A DNA stretch of 64,000 nucleotides from CAWJMF01 sp963843945 (GTDB taxonomy: Bacteria > Vulcanimicrobiota > Vulcanimicrobiia > Vulcanimicrobiales > Vulcanimicrobiaceae), in NCBI GenBank assembly GCA_963843945.1, contig CAWJMF010000002.1:1426001-1490000 (forward strand), read 5' to 3'. The notes beneath the pieces were generated by a model. That model saw only the letters and a list, made by a program, of their open reading frames with translations. It made no database searches and was not told the DNA's origin. Both the position numbers and the translations under genes were made by a program. Positions 44,176-52,810 of the stretch are shown one piece after another (position 1 is the stretch's first letter; every line of letters begins with the position of its first letter).

Positions 44176-44613
44176 CTACTTAGTTTGTCCTACTTCTATG
44201 ATATAGCCGTCCGGGTCGCGTATGTAGCAGCGGAACTCAAAACCGTGATCTTTCGGTTCGGTGAGAAACTGCGCTCCTCTGTTTCGCCATTGCTCGTAAC
44301 AGGATTGGATGTCAGCAACCCGGATGTTCATAAAGCTACTGACTTCATCGGGGTTTGTAGGCGCCCTTAGCGTAATGTTTGGTTTGTCGTCCGTTGGACC
44401 GCCGCCAACATAGACGATGATCCACGTATTCGCAATTTGGATAAAGACTCGCCCGCTCAGAGGTACGCCCCTGTCCGTAACGCGCGCTCCGAACACCTTT
44501 TCGTAAAATGCTGCCGACCGATCGACGTCGGCTACGGTGAGGAAGTACGCGACCGTGAAGCCTTCCGACGGTGGCATTTGATAGTTCTTCGAATCGACTC
44601 GTACATCGCTCAT
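44176..44613 (-). CDS. Glyoxalase/VOC-fold protein, paralogue B
   Basis: A 145-residue VOC-fold protein nearly collinear with the one at 31.3-31.8 kb: MPPSEGFTVAYFLTVADVDR, SSFMNIRVADIQSCYEQW and RCYIRDPDGYIIEVGQTK. SD AGGTGA precedes the ATG. The conserved Glu of IIEVGQ is a metal-ligand candidate. Two copies about 13 kb apart, each in a catabolic neighbourhood, point to duplication. Confidence 0.85.
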   Translation of the reverse strand: MSDVRVDSKNYQMPPSEGFTVAYFLTVADVDRSAAFYEKVFGARVTDRGVPLSGRVFIQIANTWIIVYVGGGPTDDKPNITLRAPTNPDEVSSFMNIRVADIQSCYEQWRNRGAQFLTEPKDHGFEFRCYIRDPDGYIIEVGQTK

Positions 44614-44774
44614 TGCGACATTTCACCTGCCGTTTGAGGTATAAGTGAGATTTTACCGATAACCCGTGTTTCTCGGAAGCGGTCAATTCACGCGCGGGCC
44701 GCTCCTGCGAACGTCACGACGAGCCCGGGTCGATGGTCGCCTGCTCTAACGCAGATCATCACTACAGGCGCGCA

Positions 44775-45149
44775 TCAATCCGACCCTATTCGCTCGACCC
44801 ATTGCGCCCGCCACGGCGCCGGAGCAAACGGCTCCGCGAAGTACTGAGTTTCGTGGAATACTTTGTCACCTCGAAACTCGTGGATGTTGACCGTATACCA
44901 AGGCTTTCCGCCGTACATGATAACGACCTCGCTTACCCAAACCGGGCCGCTGCCCATTATCCGCCGCACTTTAGAGACGCTCGCATGATCTGGGTCTGCG
45001 GAGCGCTGAGCGACTAGGTTCGCGCGCCCGCGTATTCGTTCGCCGGATTGAGGGAAGTCACAAATGACGTCTTCGTCGTAGATATCACCTGAAGTGGGTT
45101 TCGCCCAGCGCTGCTGGAGCATCGAGATCCTAGTAGCGGATTCGTCCAT
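44775..45149 (-). CDS. SnoaL/NTF2-like protein
   Basis: A 124-residue protein with the cone-shaped NTF2-like pattern: RISMLQQRWAKPTSGDIYDE, CDFPQSGERIRGRANLVAQR and the C-terminal GDKVFHETQYFAEPFAPAPW. Members act as polyketide cyclases, isomerases or non-enzymatic pockets. The ATG at 45149 has GAGGAG just upstream and is preferred to a start 45 bases earlier. It diverges from sulfatase 3. Confidence 0.78.
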   Translation of the reverse strand: MDESATRISMLQQRWAKPTSGDIYDEDVICDFPQSGERIRGRANLVAQRSADPDHASVSKVRRIMGSGPVWVSEVVIMYGGKPWYTVNIHEFRGDKVFHETQYFAEPFAPAPWRAQWVERIGSD

Positions 45150-45542
45150 AAAGCACTCCTCTATACGCCACGCCCAACGTCCCTCCGCTAGCAAACCTCG
45201 GAGCAGCGGCTAGTCCGCTAACGAAGCTGGCAAACAACCGGAGAACCTAAACGGGCTAGAGCGCGGTTGCATCTTAGTTTAGCGGACACTCGAATTCGGT
45301 CAACCGATGATTCGACGGACGTGAAGGCACGGACCTTACTCGACTTCTTCGACTCTGCGAACCGATGCAGCTAGAGCACAAACCTCAAGAAACCTCGGTC
45401 TCGCGCGAGAAGGAGGCCTTGCAAATGGTCAAAAAGACGTCGCGCGCGCGAGTTGTATGCGCGACTAAACGAGCGGAAGCCTTTTGAGAAGAAACCTCTG
45501 CGCGCAAATCATTGCTGCCGAGCGTGCGAAGTGGAGCTGACC
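45150..45542. promoter_or_regulatory. Divergent leader region upstream of sulfatase 3
   Basis: Between the SnoaL-like gene and sulfatase 3 there is no standard gene. It holds an AGCGG/CCGCT hairpin (45205-45219), a perfect 12-base palindrome TCTCGCGCGAGA (45399-45410) abutting an AGGAGG site, and a 20-codon reading frame at 45425-45487. The short frame contains a GTCGCGC/GCGCGAC stem. The arrangement recalls leader-peptide regulation. Confidence 0.4.
45425..45487 (+). CDS. Possible 20-residue leader peptide
   Basis: A short frame MVKKTSRARVVCATKRAEAF begins at an ATG 9 bases after a strong AAGGAGG and ends 55 bases before the sulfatase 3 ATG. It is basic and has a single Cys. A 12-base palindrome lies directly before its ribosome binding site and a 7-base-arm stem lies inside it. 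It may be a leader peptide; chance occurrence cannot be excluded. Confidence 0.3.
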   Translation: MVKKTSRARVVCATKRAEAF

Positions 45543-47915
45543 ATGACAGAACAGTCAGAGGGCCAAAAGAGTGACGGGACAACTGCTTTCTTGGACCGCT
45601 CCGTGCTACCCATACCAGAACCGCAGTACCCACCGATCACGGAACTCGATGCGAAAAACGCAACAGCTCCTCCGCGGTTTGAAGTAAAGGCGCCGAAGGG
45701 CGCGCCAAATGTCGTAGTCATCCTTCTCGACAACATGGGCTTCGGCGACATTTCGACCTTCGGTGGGCCGATCCAGATGCCCACGCTGGATCGGTTGGCC
45801 AAGAACGGACTGCGCTACAACAACCTCAAGGTTCCGCCATTGTGTTCTCCCAGCCGAGTCGCGCTGCTTACCGGCCGCAATAGCCATAGCGCAAACTTCG
45901 GCGTGATCTCGGAAATTGCTACGGGCTTTCCGGGGTACACTGCGAGCCGTCCTGACAGTGTTGCGACGTTGCCCCAGATGTTGCGGCTCAATGGCTACAA
46001 CACGGCCATGTTCGGCAAGTGTCACGAGCTGGCACCGTGGGAAGGCAGCGCTGTCGGTCCTTTTGACCGGTGGCCGGTGCATAGCGGCTTTGAGCGGTTC
46101 TACGGTTTCATGTCGGGCGAGGCCGACCTATTCCATCCGGTCATATACGACAATATGACCAGGTTGGATCCTCAGTTCGATATCGACTACTACGCGAGTA
46201 CCGACATCACCGACAAGGCAATCCTCTGGCTGCGTTCGCAGCGCTCGCTGGCGCCCGAGAAACCGTTCTTCGTCTACTATTCCGCGATCGGTACGCACGG
46301 TCCGTTTCAGGTCCCCGAAGCGTGGCGCGATCGTTACAAGGGCAAGTTCGATCAGGGCTGGGACCAAGTGCGCAAAGAGACGTTGGCCAGGCAAATCGAG
46401 CTCGGAGTCGTGCCGCCGGGCACCGATCTCGCGCCAAAGCCGCCGGGAATCCAGGAATGGGACGATTTGACTCCCGACGAGAAAAAAGTCTTTGCGAGAT
46501 ATATGGAGATCTATGCGGCCTTTGCCGAGGTGACCGACTACGAAATCGGGCGGTTCATCGACGAGATCGAAGTGCTGGGCGAAATGGACAACACCCTGAT
46601 CTTTTACATTACCGGCGATAACGGTTCGGTTTTCCAGGGCGGTCTCAACGGCGCTTTCAACGAGTTGTCGGTGTTCAACGGACTGCCCGAGCCCCTGGAG
46701 GTTGCGCTGAAAAACTTCGACGAGATCGGGGGGCCGAAATCGCACATTTTGTACAACAATGGCTGGGCCTTCGCCGGCGCCACGCCCTTTGGATGGGGGC
46801 ACCAGGTGGCTTCGTACGGCGGCGTTTGCCAGCCGATGGTGGTTCACTGGCCGAAGGGCGTCGCGGAGAAGGGCGGCCTGCGCTCCCAGTGGATGCACAT
46901 GATCGATATTGCGCCGACGGTCTTGGAGGCAGTAGGTGTGCCCGAACCGGGCGTCGTCTATGGCGTTCGACAGAAACCGTTCGAAGGCGTAAGCGCGCTA
47001 TATACGTTGGATCAACCCGAGGCGAAGTCGCGGCACACCGTGCAATACTTCGAGATGGCGGGCAACCGGGGTATCTACCAGGACGGCTGGTTTGCCACCA
47101 CGGTTCACCGTCCGCCGTGGGAGCCCAAAGCACGGGCTACACTTGAGAACGACAAGTGGGAGCTTTATAACGTCGAGGAGGACTTCAGTTGCGCGCACGA
47201 CCTTGCCGCGCAGTACCCCGACAAACTTGCGAAACTTAAGGGAGTGTTTCTCGAAGAGGCGGTCAAGTACAACGTGCTTCCGCTTGACGATCGCGCCTGG
47301 GAGCGCTTCAACGCCGCTCTAGCGGGCCGGCCCGATCTGATGGAAGGTCGCACCGAGATGACCGTCTATGAGGGGATGAAGGGAATCCCCGAAAACGCGT
47401 TCATCAACGTCAAGAACCGCTCTTTCGTGGTTACAGCTGACATCGAGGTCCCGGAGAACGGTGCTGAGGGTGTGGTCATCGCCCAAGGCGGCGAAATGGG
47501 TGGCTGGAGCCTCTACGTCAAGGACGGCGCACCCCGGTTCGCCTGGAACTTTCTCGCTCGCGAGACTTATAAGATCGTCGGCTCGGCACGGTTGCCCGCC
47601 GGGAGAGTGACGTTACGCTTCGAGTTTGCATATGACGGCGGTATGGCCGCGGGTGGTAACGGTGTGATCTTCGTGAACAATCAGGAAGTCGCCTTAGGGC
47701 GGGTCGAGCACACGCAGCCGTTCGCATTTGGTGCGGAAACGACGGATGTAGGAGAGAATCTTTACACGTGCGTCAGCGACGACTACAAAGTAGGTCAAAA
47801 CAAGTTCACCGGCAAGATTTATAAGGTTACCGTCGCGATCGGAAAGTCCAACCTTAGCGAGGAGGCGCAGAAAGCTCTCGCAGAGTTGCGCATGAGGAAA
47901 GCGATGTCAGGCTAA
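45543..47915 (+). CDS. Arylsulfatase, paralogue 3
   Basis: A 790-residue type I sulfatase of the same long subfamily as the two at 19.6-24.6 kb, including the C-terminal beta-rich domain (GGWSLYVKDGAPRFAWN, FAYDGGMAAGGNGVIFVNN). The formylglycine precursor is Cys101 in CSPSRVALLTGR. It differs in two active-site places: Ser for Thr in CSPTR, and LLDNMGF, where the second of two Asp metal ligands is Asn. It may thus differ in metal binding or substrate. The ATG has GGAG upstream; a longer frame without a ribosome site is ignored. No signal peptide. Confidence 0.92.
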   Translation: MTEQSEGQKSDGTTAFLDRSVLPIPEPQYPPITELDAKNATAPPRFEVKAPKGAPNVVVILLDNMGFGDISTFGGPIQMPTLDRLAKNGLRYNNLKVPPLCSPSRVALLTGRNSHSANFGVISEIATGFPGYTASRPDSVATLPQMLRLNGYNTAMFGKCHELAPWEGSAVGPFDRWPVHSGFERFYGFMSGEADLFHPVIYDNMTRLDPQFDIDYYASTDITDKAILWLRSQRSLAPEKPFFVYYSAIGTHGPFQVPEAWRDRYKGKFDQGWDQVRKETLARQIELGVVPPGTDLAPKPPGIQEWDDLTPDEKKVFARYMEIYAAFAEVTDYEIGRFIDEIEVLGEMDNTLIFYITGDNGSVFQGGLNGAFNELSVFNGLPEPLEVALKNFDEIGGPKSHILYNNGWAFAGATPFGWGHQVASYGGVCQPMVVHWPKGVAEKGGLRSQWMHMIDIAPTVLEAVGVPEPGVVYGVRQKPFEGVSALYTLDQPEAKSRHTVQYFEMAGNRGIYQDGWFATTVHRPPWEPKARATLENDKWELYNVEEDFSCAHDLAAQYPDKLAKLKGVFLEEAVKYNVLPLDDRAWERFNAALAGRPDLMEGRTEMTVYEGMKGIPENAFINVKNRSFVVTADIEVPENGAEGVVIAQGGEMGGWSLYVKDGAPRFAWNFLARETYKIVGSARLPAGRVTLRFEFAYDGGMAAGGNGVIFVNNQEVALGRVEHTQPFAFGAETTDVGENLYTCVSDDYKVGQNKFTGKIYKVTVAIGKSNLSEEAQKALAELRMRKAMSG

Positions 47916-48114
47916 CGGAGTTGGCTTCGACTCACTCCGCACAGTTGTAGCTTGTTGATTTGCATAAAGCAAAATTGGGCGTCGGCGTGCCCCCTCTTTC
48001 CCAAGCTAACTTGTTAGAGCCACCGCACGACGGTGACCCTCACCCCAAATTCTGGACCAGCGGGACTCGCGAGAAATCGGCAAAATCTTCCCTACGATTC
48101 GGAGGTTTTGCCCC

Positions 48115-48378
48115 ATGCGAAAGCGCCATTCCCCCGAGCAGATCGCTGCCGCCTTGCGGCAGGCTGAGGCCGGCGCACCAGTCGCCGAGATCATCCGCAA
48201 GCTCGGCATCCACGAGAACACGTTCTACACATGGAAGCGCCACTTTGGCGGCCTTGGCACCCCTGAGATTCGCGAGCTGCGGCAATTGCGGGAAGAGAAC
48301 TCCAAGCTCAAGGCGATCGTGGCCGATCTAAGCCTCGATCGCAAGATGCTCCAAGAGATCATCTCAAAAAAACTGTGA
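48115..48378 (+). CDS. IS3-family transposase OrfA
   Basis: An 87-residue helix-turn-helix protein: MRKRHSPEQIAAALRQAEAG opens it, GIHENTFYTWKRHFGG is the recognition helix, and the C-terminal leucine heptads (LRQLREENSKLKAIVADLSL) form the coiled coil. It ends at SKKL with seven A residues (48366-48372), a heptamer A AAA AAA for -1 shifting into orfB. Confidence 0.92.
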   Translation: MRKRHSPEQIAAALRQAEAGAPVAEIIRKLGIHENTFYTWKRHFGGLGTPEIRELRQLREENSKLKAIVADLSLDRKMLQEIISKKL

Positions 48379-49035
48379 AGCCGGCGCAGCAGCGCGAGCG
48401 CGTCGGCTTTCTGATGGCGACCTTCGACGTCGGCGTGCGCCGGGCGTGCCAGGTCATCAAATTCAATCGCGCGACGTATTATTGCAAATCCAAAGCCGGC
48501 CCGCTCAACGCGGCGCTGCGCGAACGCATAAAAGCCATCGCTTCAGCGCGCGTTCGTTACGGATATCGGCGGATCGGCGTCCTTTTGCGGCGCGACGGAT
48601 TTCAGATCAACGACAAACGGATCTACCGGCTCTATGCCTTGGAGGGCTTGAGTTTGAGGGCGAAGTTGCCCCATCGCCGGAGGGCGGCTACGCCGCGCTC
48701 ACAGCGTTTCGTTCCGGATTGCATCAATGATGTTTGGAGCATGGATTTCATGCATGACCGACTTGCTGACAGCCGGGCGTACCGGCTCCTGACGATCGTC
48801 GACATTTACTCACGGGAATGCGTCGCCCTCGAAGTTGCACCGCGCTTTTGCTCTGACGACGTTGTTAACGTCCTCAAGCGAGTCTGCCGCGAGCGAGGAA
48901 CGCCGAAAGTGCTGCGTTGCGACAACGGCAGCGAGTTCGTCGCAAAGCCGCTTGATCAATGGGCGTTCTGGAATAAGATCGGTCTCGATTTTTCGCGCCC
49001 AGGGAAGCCCACAGATAACGCGTTTATTGAATCTT
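48375..49035 (+). pseudogene. IS3-family transposase OrfB, 3'-truncated
   Basis: The DDE integrase half of the IS3 transposase. HTH_21-type YGYRRIGVLLRRDGF is followed by the catalytic Asp in WSMDFMHD, Asp in CDNGSEF and Glu in DNAFIES. After FIESL the family sequence stops and the open frame runs on to 49157 through unrelated DNA. The usual final 55 residues (with the RPHSSL motif) are missing, so activity is unlikely. It overlaps orfA by 4 bases. Confidence 0.88.
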
Positions 49036-49044
49036 TACATGATA

Positions 49045-49206
49045 ATATGATAGACGCTCGTTCTGGCTTATTATTGAATTGCCCGAAGTGGTTTGTGAAT
49101 GACCTGCCGGCGAGCACTTCACGATTCGCGAACTCTGGCTTCAAAGACGAACGCTGAAACGCTCTGTAAAGACTTGCCGGTTCGCGCTCGAGACTGCGAG
49201 GAACAT
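49045..49206 (+). ncRNA. Candidate IS110 bridge-RNA region (5' leader)
   Basis: The noncoding leader contains GAAGTG/CACTTC arms (about 49085 and 49117) and GCGAAC/GTTCGC arms (about 49129 and 49183), so it can fold into stem-loops. In IS110-group elements the bridge RNA is encoded in the left end upstream of the transposase. The assignment is by position and foldability only. Confidence 0.3.
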
Positions 49207-50163
49207 ATGAGCTTGGTCGCAGGAGTTGATTCTCACAAGGATTCGCTATCGGTTGTAGTCATCGACGCCGTCGGTAAAGAAATCGACCGATTCGACATCG
49301 GGAACGAAACGGCGGGCTTCGAGACGGCCCTCAAGCGGGTGCGTCGACGCGGCAAGGCTGTATGGGGCATTGAAGGTACCGGCGCGTATGGTCGCCTCTT
49401 CGCAGACTACCTATTCGGTCCAAATGCGATAGTCTACGAAGTGCCTGGTCGTCTTACGAAGCGCCATCGCTCCTTTGGAACACGAACAGGTAAATCCGAT
49501 CCAATCGACGCAAGGGCGATTGCAGAGGTTGTGCTACGTGAGCAGGAACGCTTAGGCCGCTACTACAGCGACGACGTTCACGAAGAGCTGCGCCTACTCT
49601 ACGACCATCGCGACCAATTGGTGAATGCGCGGGTTCAGGCAATAAATCGCTTGCGCACCGCGGTTTTTCGGCTGCAGCTCGGCGATCTTCCTCGTGATCT
49701 TTATCGCGAGAAAGCGCTTCATCTGGTCGAGCAGCGTGCTCGACGCACCAAGACTTCTTCAACCGTAGCAGCTGCAGTGCTCCAGGAAATACGGTTTGCG
49801 ATTGCTGCAGTCCGCCTCTACAACGAGCAAATCGCGGAAGTGGAATCGGCGATTCACCCTTTAGCTAGTCGGTTCTCCGAACTGCTCCGCTTAACTGGAG
49901 TTTCGTCGATTGTAGCCGCCGGAATCGTCGGCCACACGGGTGACCTGCGAAACGTTCGAAATGCTGATGCGTTTGCGATGCGTTCGGGATCTGCGCCGTT
50001 GCTGTGCTCAAGCGGGCGAACCGACCGCGATCGACTAAACAAAGGCATCAGGGTTTCCGGGGCAGTTGTCTATGCGGTCGGCATGCGACGGGGATGCGAG
50101 ACAAGATTTTCTCGACAAAACCAGGACGCTCTCAGTGCGGGAAGTTCACGTAGCGTAAGCTAA
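49207..50163 (+). pseudogene. IS110-family transposase, C-terminally altered
   Basis: A 318-residue frame. The RuvC-like DEDD domain is complete: Asp8 (GVDSHKD), Glu56 (IEGTGAYG), Asp98 and Asp101 (KSDPIDARAIA). A coiled-coil region follows, then the C-terminal Transposase_20 domain with LTGVSSIVAAGIVGHTGDLR and CSSGRTDRDRLNKG. After LNKG (about residue 280) the normal continuation GGNRQLNRAL is absent and the frame reads repeat DNA. The gene is probably inactive. Confidence 0.8.
50045..50097 (+). repeat. 53-base repeat, copy 1
   Basis: This segment matches 51408-51460 at about 39 of 53 positions by eye (shared GCAT.AGG.TT, GGGGCA, GTCTATGC, ATGC and GGGATGC blocks) in the same orientation. 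It begins exactly where the IS110 transposase homology ends. Confidence 0.55.
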
Positions 50164-50196
50164 GCTGAAGCGGGTGATCGTCCTCAGGGTTAAGAG

Positions 50197-51252
50197 ATGA
50201 CCCAGCGCATGACGTCATCGATGACGCTGCTCGTTGCCCTTGCGGCTGTGATGACTTTCGCGGGGAGGTCGGCTGCTGATTCGTCTGAGCGCGCCGCGGT
50301 CAGGAATGTTCCAAGCTCCTCAGCAAGGCAGATCCCAAGTCCCTCTCCAACGGCAACTGTAGGGCCGCCGTCAGACCTTGAGGTGAAACCGGGTCCTAGC
50401 GCCGTTCATGTGATCGTCGTCGGGTTCATAAGCGGCAACGCTCCGGTCTACGCGCGGCAGATTCAGGTCATCGCACGTGATGCCGTGAGTCGCACGATCG
50501 AGGTGGGAACCTCGGACGACCCAGCGCCGCACGTCGGCCCATTTTCCTCTTTCTACTTCACGTTCACAAAGTCGCTCCCGCCTGCGAAGGAACCCTACGC
50601 CATCGAAGCAATCTCGCTCAGCTTAAAGTTGTCGAGCAGTTCAAAGCTTCTGATCGCGCCAGTACCTCAGGACGCAGGACAAGGTAACGCTCTCTACATT
50701 GCGACGCAGTCGTGGGGAGGAGGAAGCCGTCCTGGCCAGGTTTTCCGCCGCGGTTTCAATCGGCAGGGCTGGCTGGTCTTCACTTCGCTGGACGGTAAGA
50801 GACGATTGCCCCCCGAGGAGGGTCTCGTACCCCTCGTTATTGACCCGGAGATTGCTCAACTTCGGAGTCTCTTTTACGGTCGTAGAGCTGTCGCTCCCGG
50901 GTTTTCCTTCACTTGCTACAACGCCAAGGATGAGAGCGCGAGCGCGGAGCTTCTTCCTGGCCACCATGTCCGTGTCGATGGAATTTCGCGTGCGGCGCAT
51001 GCGCTGCAATGGTTACCGAACGATCCGCGGGAAATCGGTTATAGTTACCCTTGCGCGGGGCCATGCTCAGCGAACAAGGGTGTCTTTGTCGATAGCCCCA
51101 TTGTTACCGATTTTAGGTTCTCTCCGTCAGACGTCAAGATTATTCAACCAGGCTCCATAACGCGGCACTGGATCTTCACTGGGAACTGCATCGGCGGATT
51201 TGCGCTGTTCCAGAGTGGTGAGCAGATGACGTCCTTTCTGCGGCCGGACTGA
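50197..51252 (+). CDS. Secreted protein, unknown function
   Basis: A 351-residue exported protein with signal peptide (MTSSMTLLVALAAVMTFAGR to SAA), a Ser/Pro linker, and a beta-rich region from about residue 65 with paired cysteines (FTCYNAK, YPCAGPC, NCIGGF). No family recognised. SD-like AGGGTTAAGAG precedes the ATG. It lies between direct copies of a 53-base repeat and beside a broken IS110, so it may be recently acquired. Confidence 0.62.
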   Translation: MTQRMTSSMTLLVALAAVMTFAGRSAADSSERAAVRNVPSSSARQIPSPSPTATVGPPSDLEVKPGPSAVHVIVVGFISGNAPVYARQIQVIARDAVSRTIEVGTSDDPAPHVGPFSSFYFTFTKSLPPAKEPYAIEAISLSLKLSSSSKLLIAPVPQDAGQGNALYIATQSWGGGSRPGQVFRRGFNRQGWLVFTSLDGKRRLPPEEGLVPLVIDPEIAQLRSLFYGRRAVAPGFSFTCYNAKDESASAELLPGHHVRVDGISRAAHALQWLPNDPREIGYSYPCAGPCSANKGVFVDSPIVTDFRFSPSDVKIIQPGSITRHWIFTGNCIGGFALFQSGEQMTSFLRPD

Positions 51253-51553
51253 CCCTCGGAACCCAAGGCGCAAGGCGTTACATCCGGTAGGAAGCCCATG
51301 ACCGCAGCCGGCCTCTGGCTCAAAGCGTTCCCGCAATGCGCGATCGCGCCGCGGCTGAGCTTCATCGCTAAATTCACGCGACGCGTAATGCGCCGTAATC
51401 GCCTGTAGCATAAGGCTTCGCGGGGCACCGGTCTATGCAATGGGTATGCCGCTGGGATGCAGACGACTTGCACCAATTAACGGGCCACTCGGAGACTTCC
51501 GCGTCTTTCGACGACAACCCAACAGCGGACCGTGCGCTCGTGCGAGGGAAGCC
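51253..51553. other. Intergenic region with repeat copies
   Basis: Between convergent genes. It holds one copy of the hairpin-type repeat core (51391-51431, TAGCATAAGGCTTCGCGGGG), embedded in the 53-base repeat copy 2 (51408-51460), and a weaker inverted relative at 51268-51281 (GCGCAAGGCGTTAC). No gene or clear terminator seen. Confidence 0.5.
51408..51460 (+). repeat. 53-base repeat, copy 2
   Basis: Direct-orientation partner of 50045-50097. The two copies bracket the 351-residue secreted protein gene. Its first part also shares the ATAAGGCTT core with four repeats at 57.5-58.0 kb. Confidence 0.55.
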
Positions 51554-52810
51554 TTACGGTGGCGTCCCGGGCGGTTGATATTCTGAAACAAGCCCGTGTC
51601 TGAAACGAACGCTCGAACTAAACGGTGGTAGAACTGGGAGATAGGGCCAAAAGTCGAGCTGGTTCATCTCTTCCACGGTCCCAAAGAGAGACGGGAAGCC
51701 AAGGATGTGCGCGACCGTCAGCCTTGGCATCCCCTTTACGATTGCAGTCGACTCCAGCTCATGTGTCGGAGCGTGAATCCAAAGAACACGATGCACTTCC
51801 CAAAAGTCGGCCAGCCAGAGATGCGGGTTTACGCAGGGCGCGTGAAAACTCTCTGAGGTAAATTTGATCTCGAGTGGCGCCACCGCGACGAAGTTATAGT
51901 CGTAATTTATTCGGCTGGCTACCGGGCCGCCAATCTTCCAACCGCGGGTTGGGCCGACCGGCCGATCTATCGCCGAAACGACTAGCGATGGCTCGTTGCC
52001 AAGGTACGCTTGCGTGATTGGCCCCTGAGGAATCGGTGGCACCATCGGATTGTAGAGTTTCTTGCTTTGGATCTCTTTGATAACTGCATCGCGAGCTTGC
52101 TCTTTCGCCTCGGCATCTGGATCATCGCAATCGATGGAGAGAGGACCGAACCCCTGTACCGTCCGTCCAACGTATTCGGCACGAATTGCTCGAAGGTGTT
52201 CATCGAGGTCCGACTTTGGATTAAACGTTGGGATTGAGATGACTGCGTTTATCTTAGGTAACGCCTCAAATCCGCCATCGAGAGACCGAGCGACGCGACC
52301 ATCGTCAAGAACCGTCAAGCTGTAGATACCCCAGGGCAGATCGTCCGGAATTGGCACGGCCACGGCAGCCGTTGACCGATCGTAAGCTCCGACCGTCCTA
52401 ATGTCACCGTTATCAGCAGCCGCAAGAGTGCGCGTGGTGTGGGGTTGACAGAAATGCATGCATGTAAGTTTCGCAATCACGTGCCGAGTGTCTATCGTGA
52501 ACGGGTGCGTCTGGAAATTCACGAACCACAATCCTAGAACACGGCCACGTGGATCGTTCGCCGCATTAGCAATGCCGAAACTGGAGGTAAATATGCGGTC
52601 GATCGTCACGTCTTCCGCATAAGCGGAAGGTGTCGCGCAAACCGAGATGGTGAGTGCTAGCACAGTAGGGACGAGCCGCATCCAACGCGTCCGGCAGATT
52701 TGATTCTTCATTCGGGCTGCACAGGTACGTCCTAGCAAGTTTATTCCGCGGCGTGCCACTTCACTTAGGTCGCCGGAAGGGTCGGCTATGGTGCGAGAGT
52801 CGTTAGCCAT
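51554..52810 (-). CDS. Exported protein, last gene of a five-gene operon
   Basis: A 418-residue protein. A hydrophobic stretch with signal-peptidase-like end (LVPTVLALTISVCATPSAYA) begins near residue 46, so export is likely, either from this start or from the ATG at 52711 that would shorten the leader. The ATG at 52810 has AGGAAAG in place and overlaps the preceding gene by 25 bases, whereas 52711 has no ribosome site. The mature part is beta-rich with several Cys (CMHFCQPH, IDCDDPD, APCVNP). No family recognised. Confidence 0.6.
   Translation of the reverse strand: MANDSRTIADPSGDLSEVARRGINLLGRTCAARMKNQICRTRWMRLVPTVLALTISVCATPSAYAEDVTIDRIFTSSFGIANAANDPRGRVLGLWFVNFQTHPFTIDTRHVIAKLTCMHFCQPHTTRTLAAADNGDIRTVGAYDRSTAAVAVPIPDDLPWGIYSLTVLDDGRVARSLDGGFEALPKINAVISIPTFNPKSDLDEHLRAIRAEYVGRTVQGFGPLSIDCDDPDAEAKEQARDAVIKEIQSKKLYNPMVPPIPQGPITQAYLGNEPSLVVSAIDRPVGPTRGWKIGGPVASRINYDYNFVAVAPLEIKFTSESFHAPCVNPHLWLADFWEVHRVLWIHAPTHELESTAIVKGMPRLTVAHILGFPSLFGTVEEMNQLDFWPYLPVLPPFSSSVRFRHGLVSEYQPPGTPP

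Larger units (their letters stand above)
48032..49035 (+). mobile_element. IS3-family element, truncated by IS110
   Basis: A 5' part of an IS3 element containing orfA and most of orfB. Homology to the IS3 transposase stops just after the catalytic Glu (about 49035), where the leader of an IS110-family transposase begins. The left boundary is provisional, placed at a TGACCCTCACC that would fit an IS3 terminal repeat; the right end is missing, so it cannot be checked. No downstream remainder of orfB was found after the IS110 gene. Confidence 0.7.
49036..50163 (+). mobile_element. IS110-family element, right end lost
   Basis: An IS110-family insertion sitting in the IS3 orfB. It has a noncoding leader of about 170 bases and a transposase gene. 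Homology to the transposase ends near 50047, and from there the DNA matches a repeat that recurs at 51408-51460, so the right part of the element has been replaced or decayed. Confidence 0.6.
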
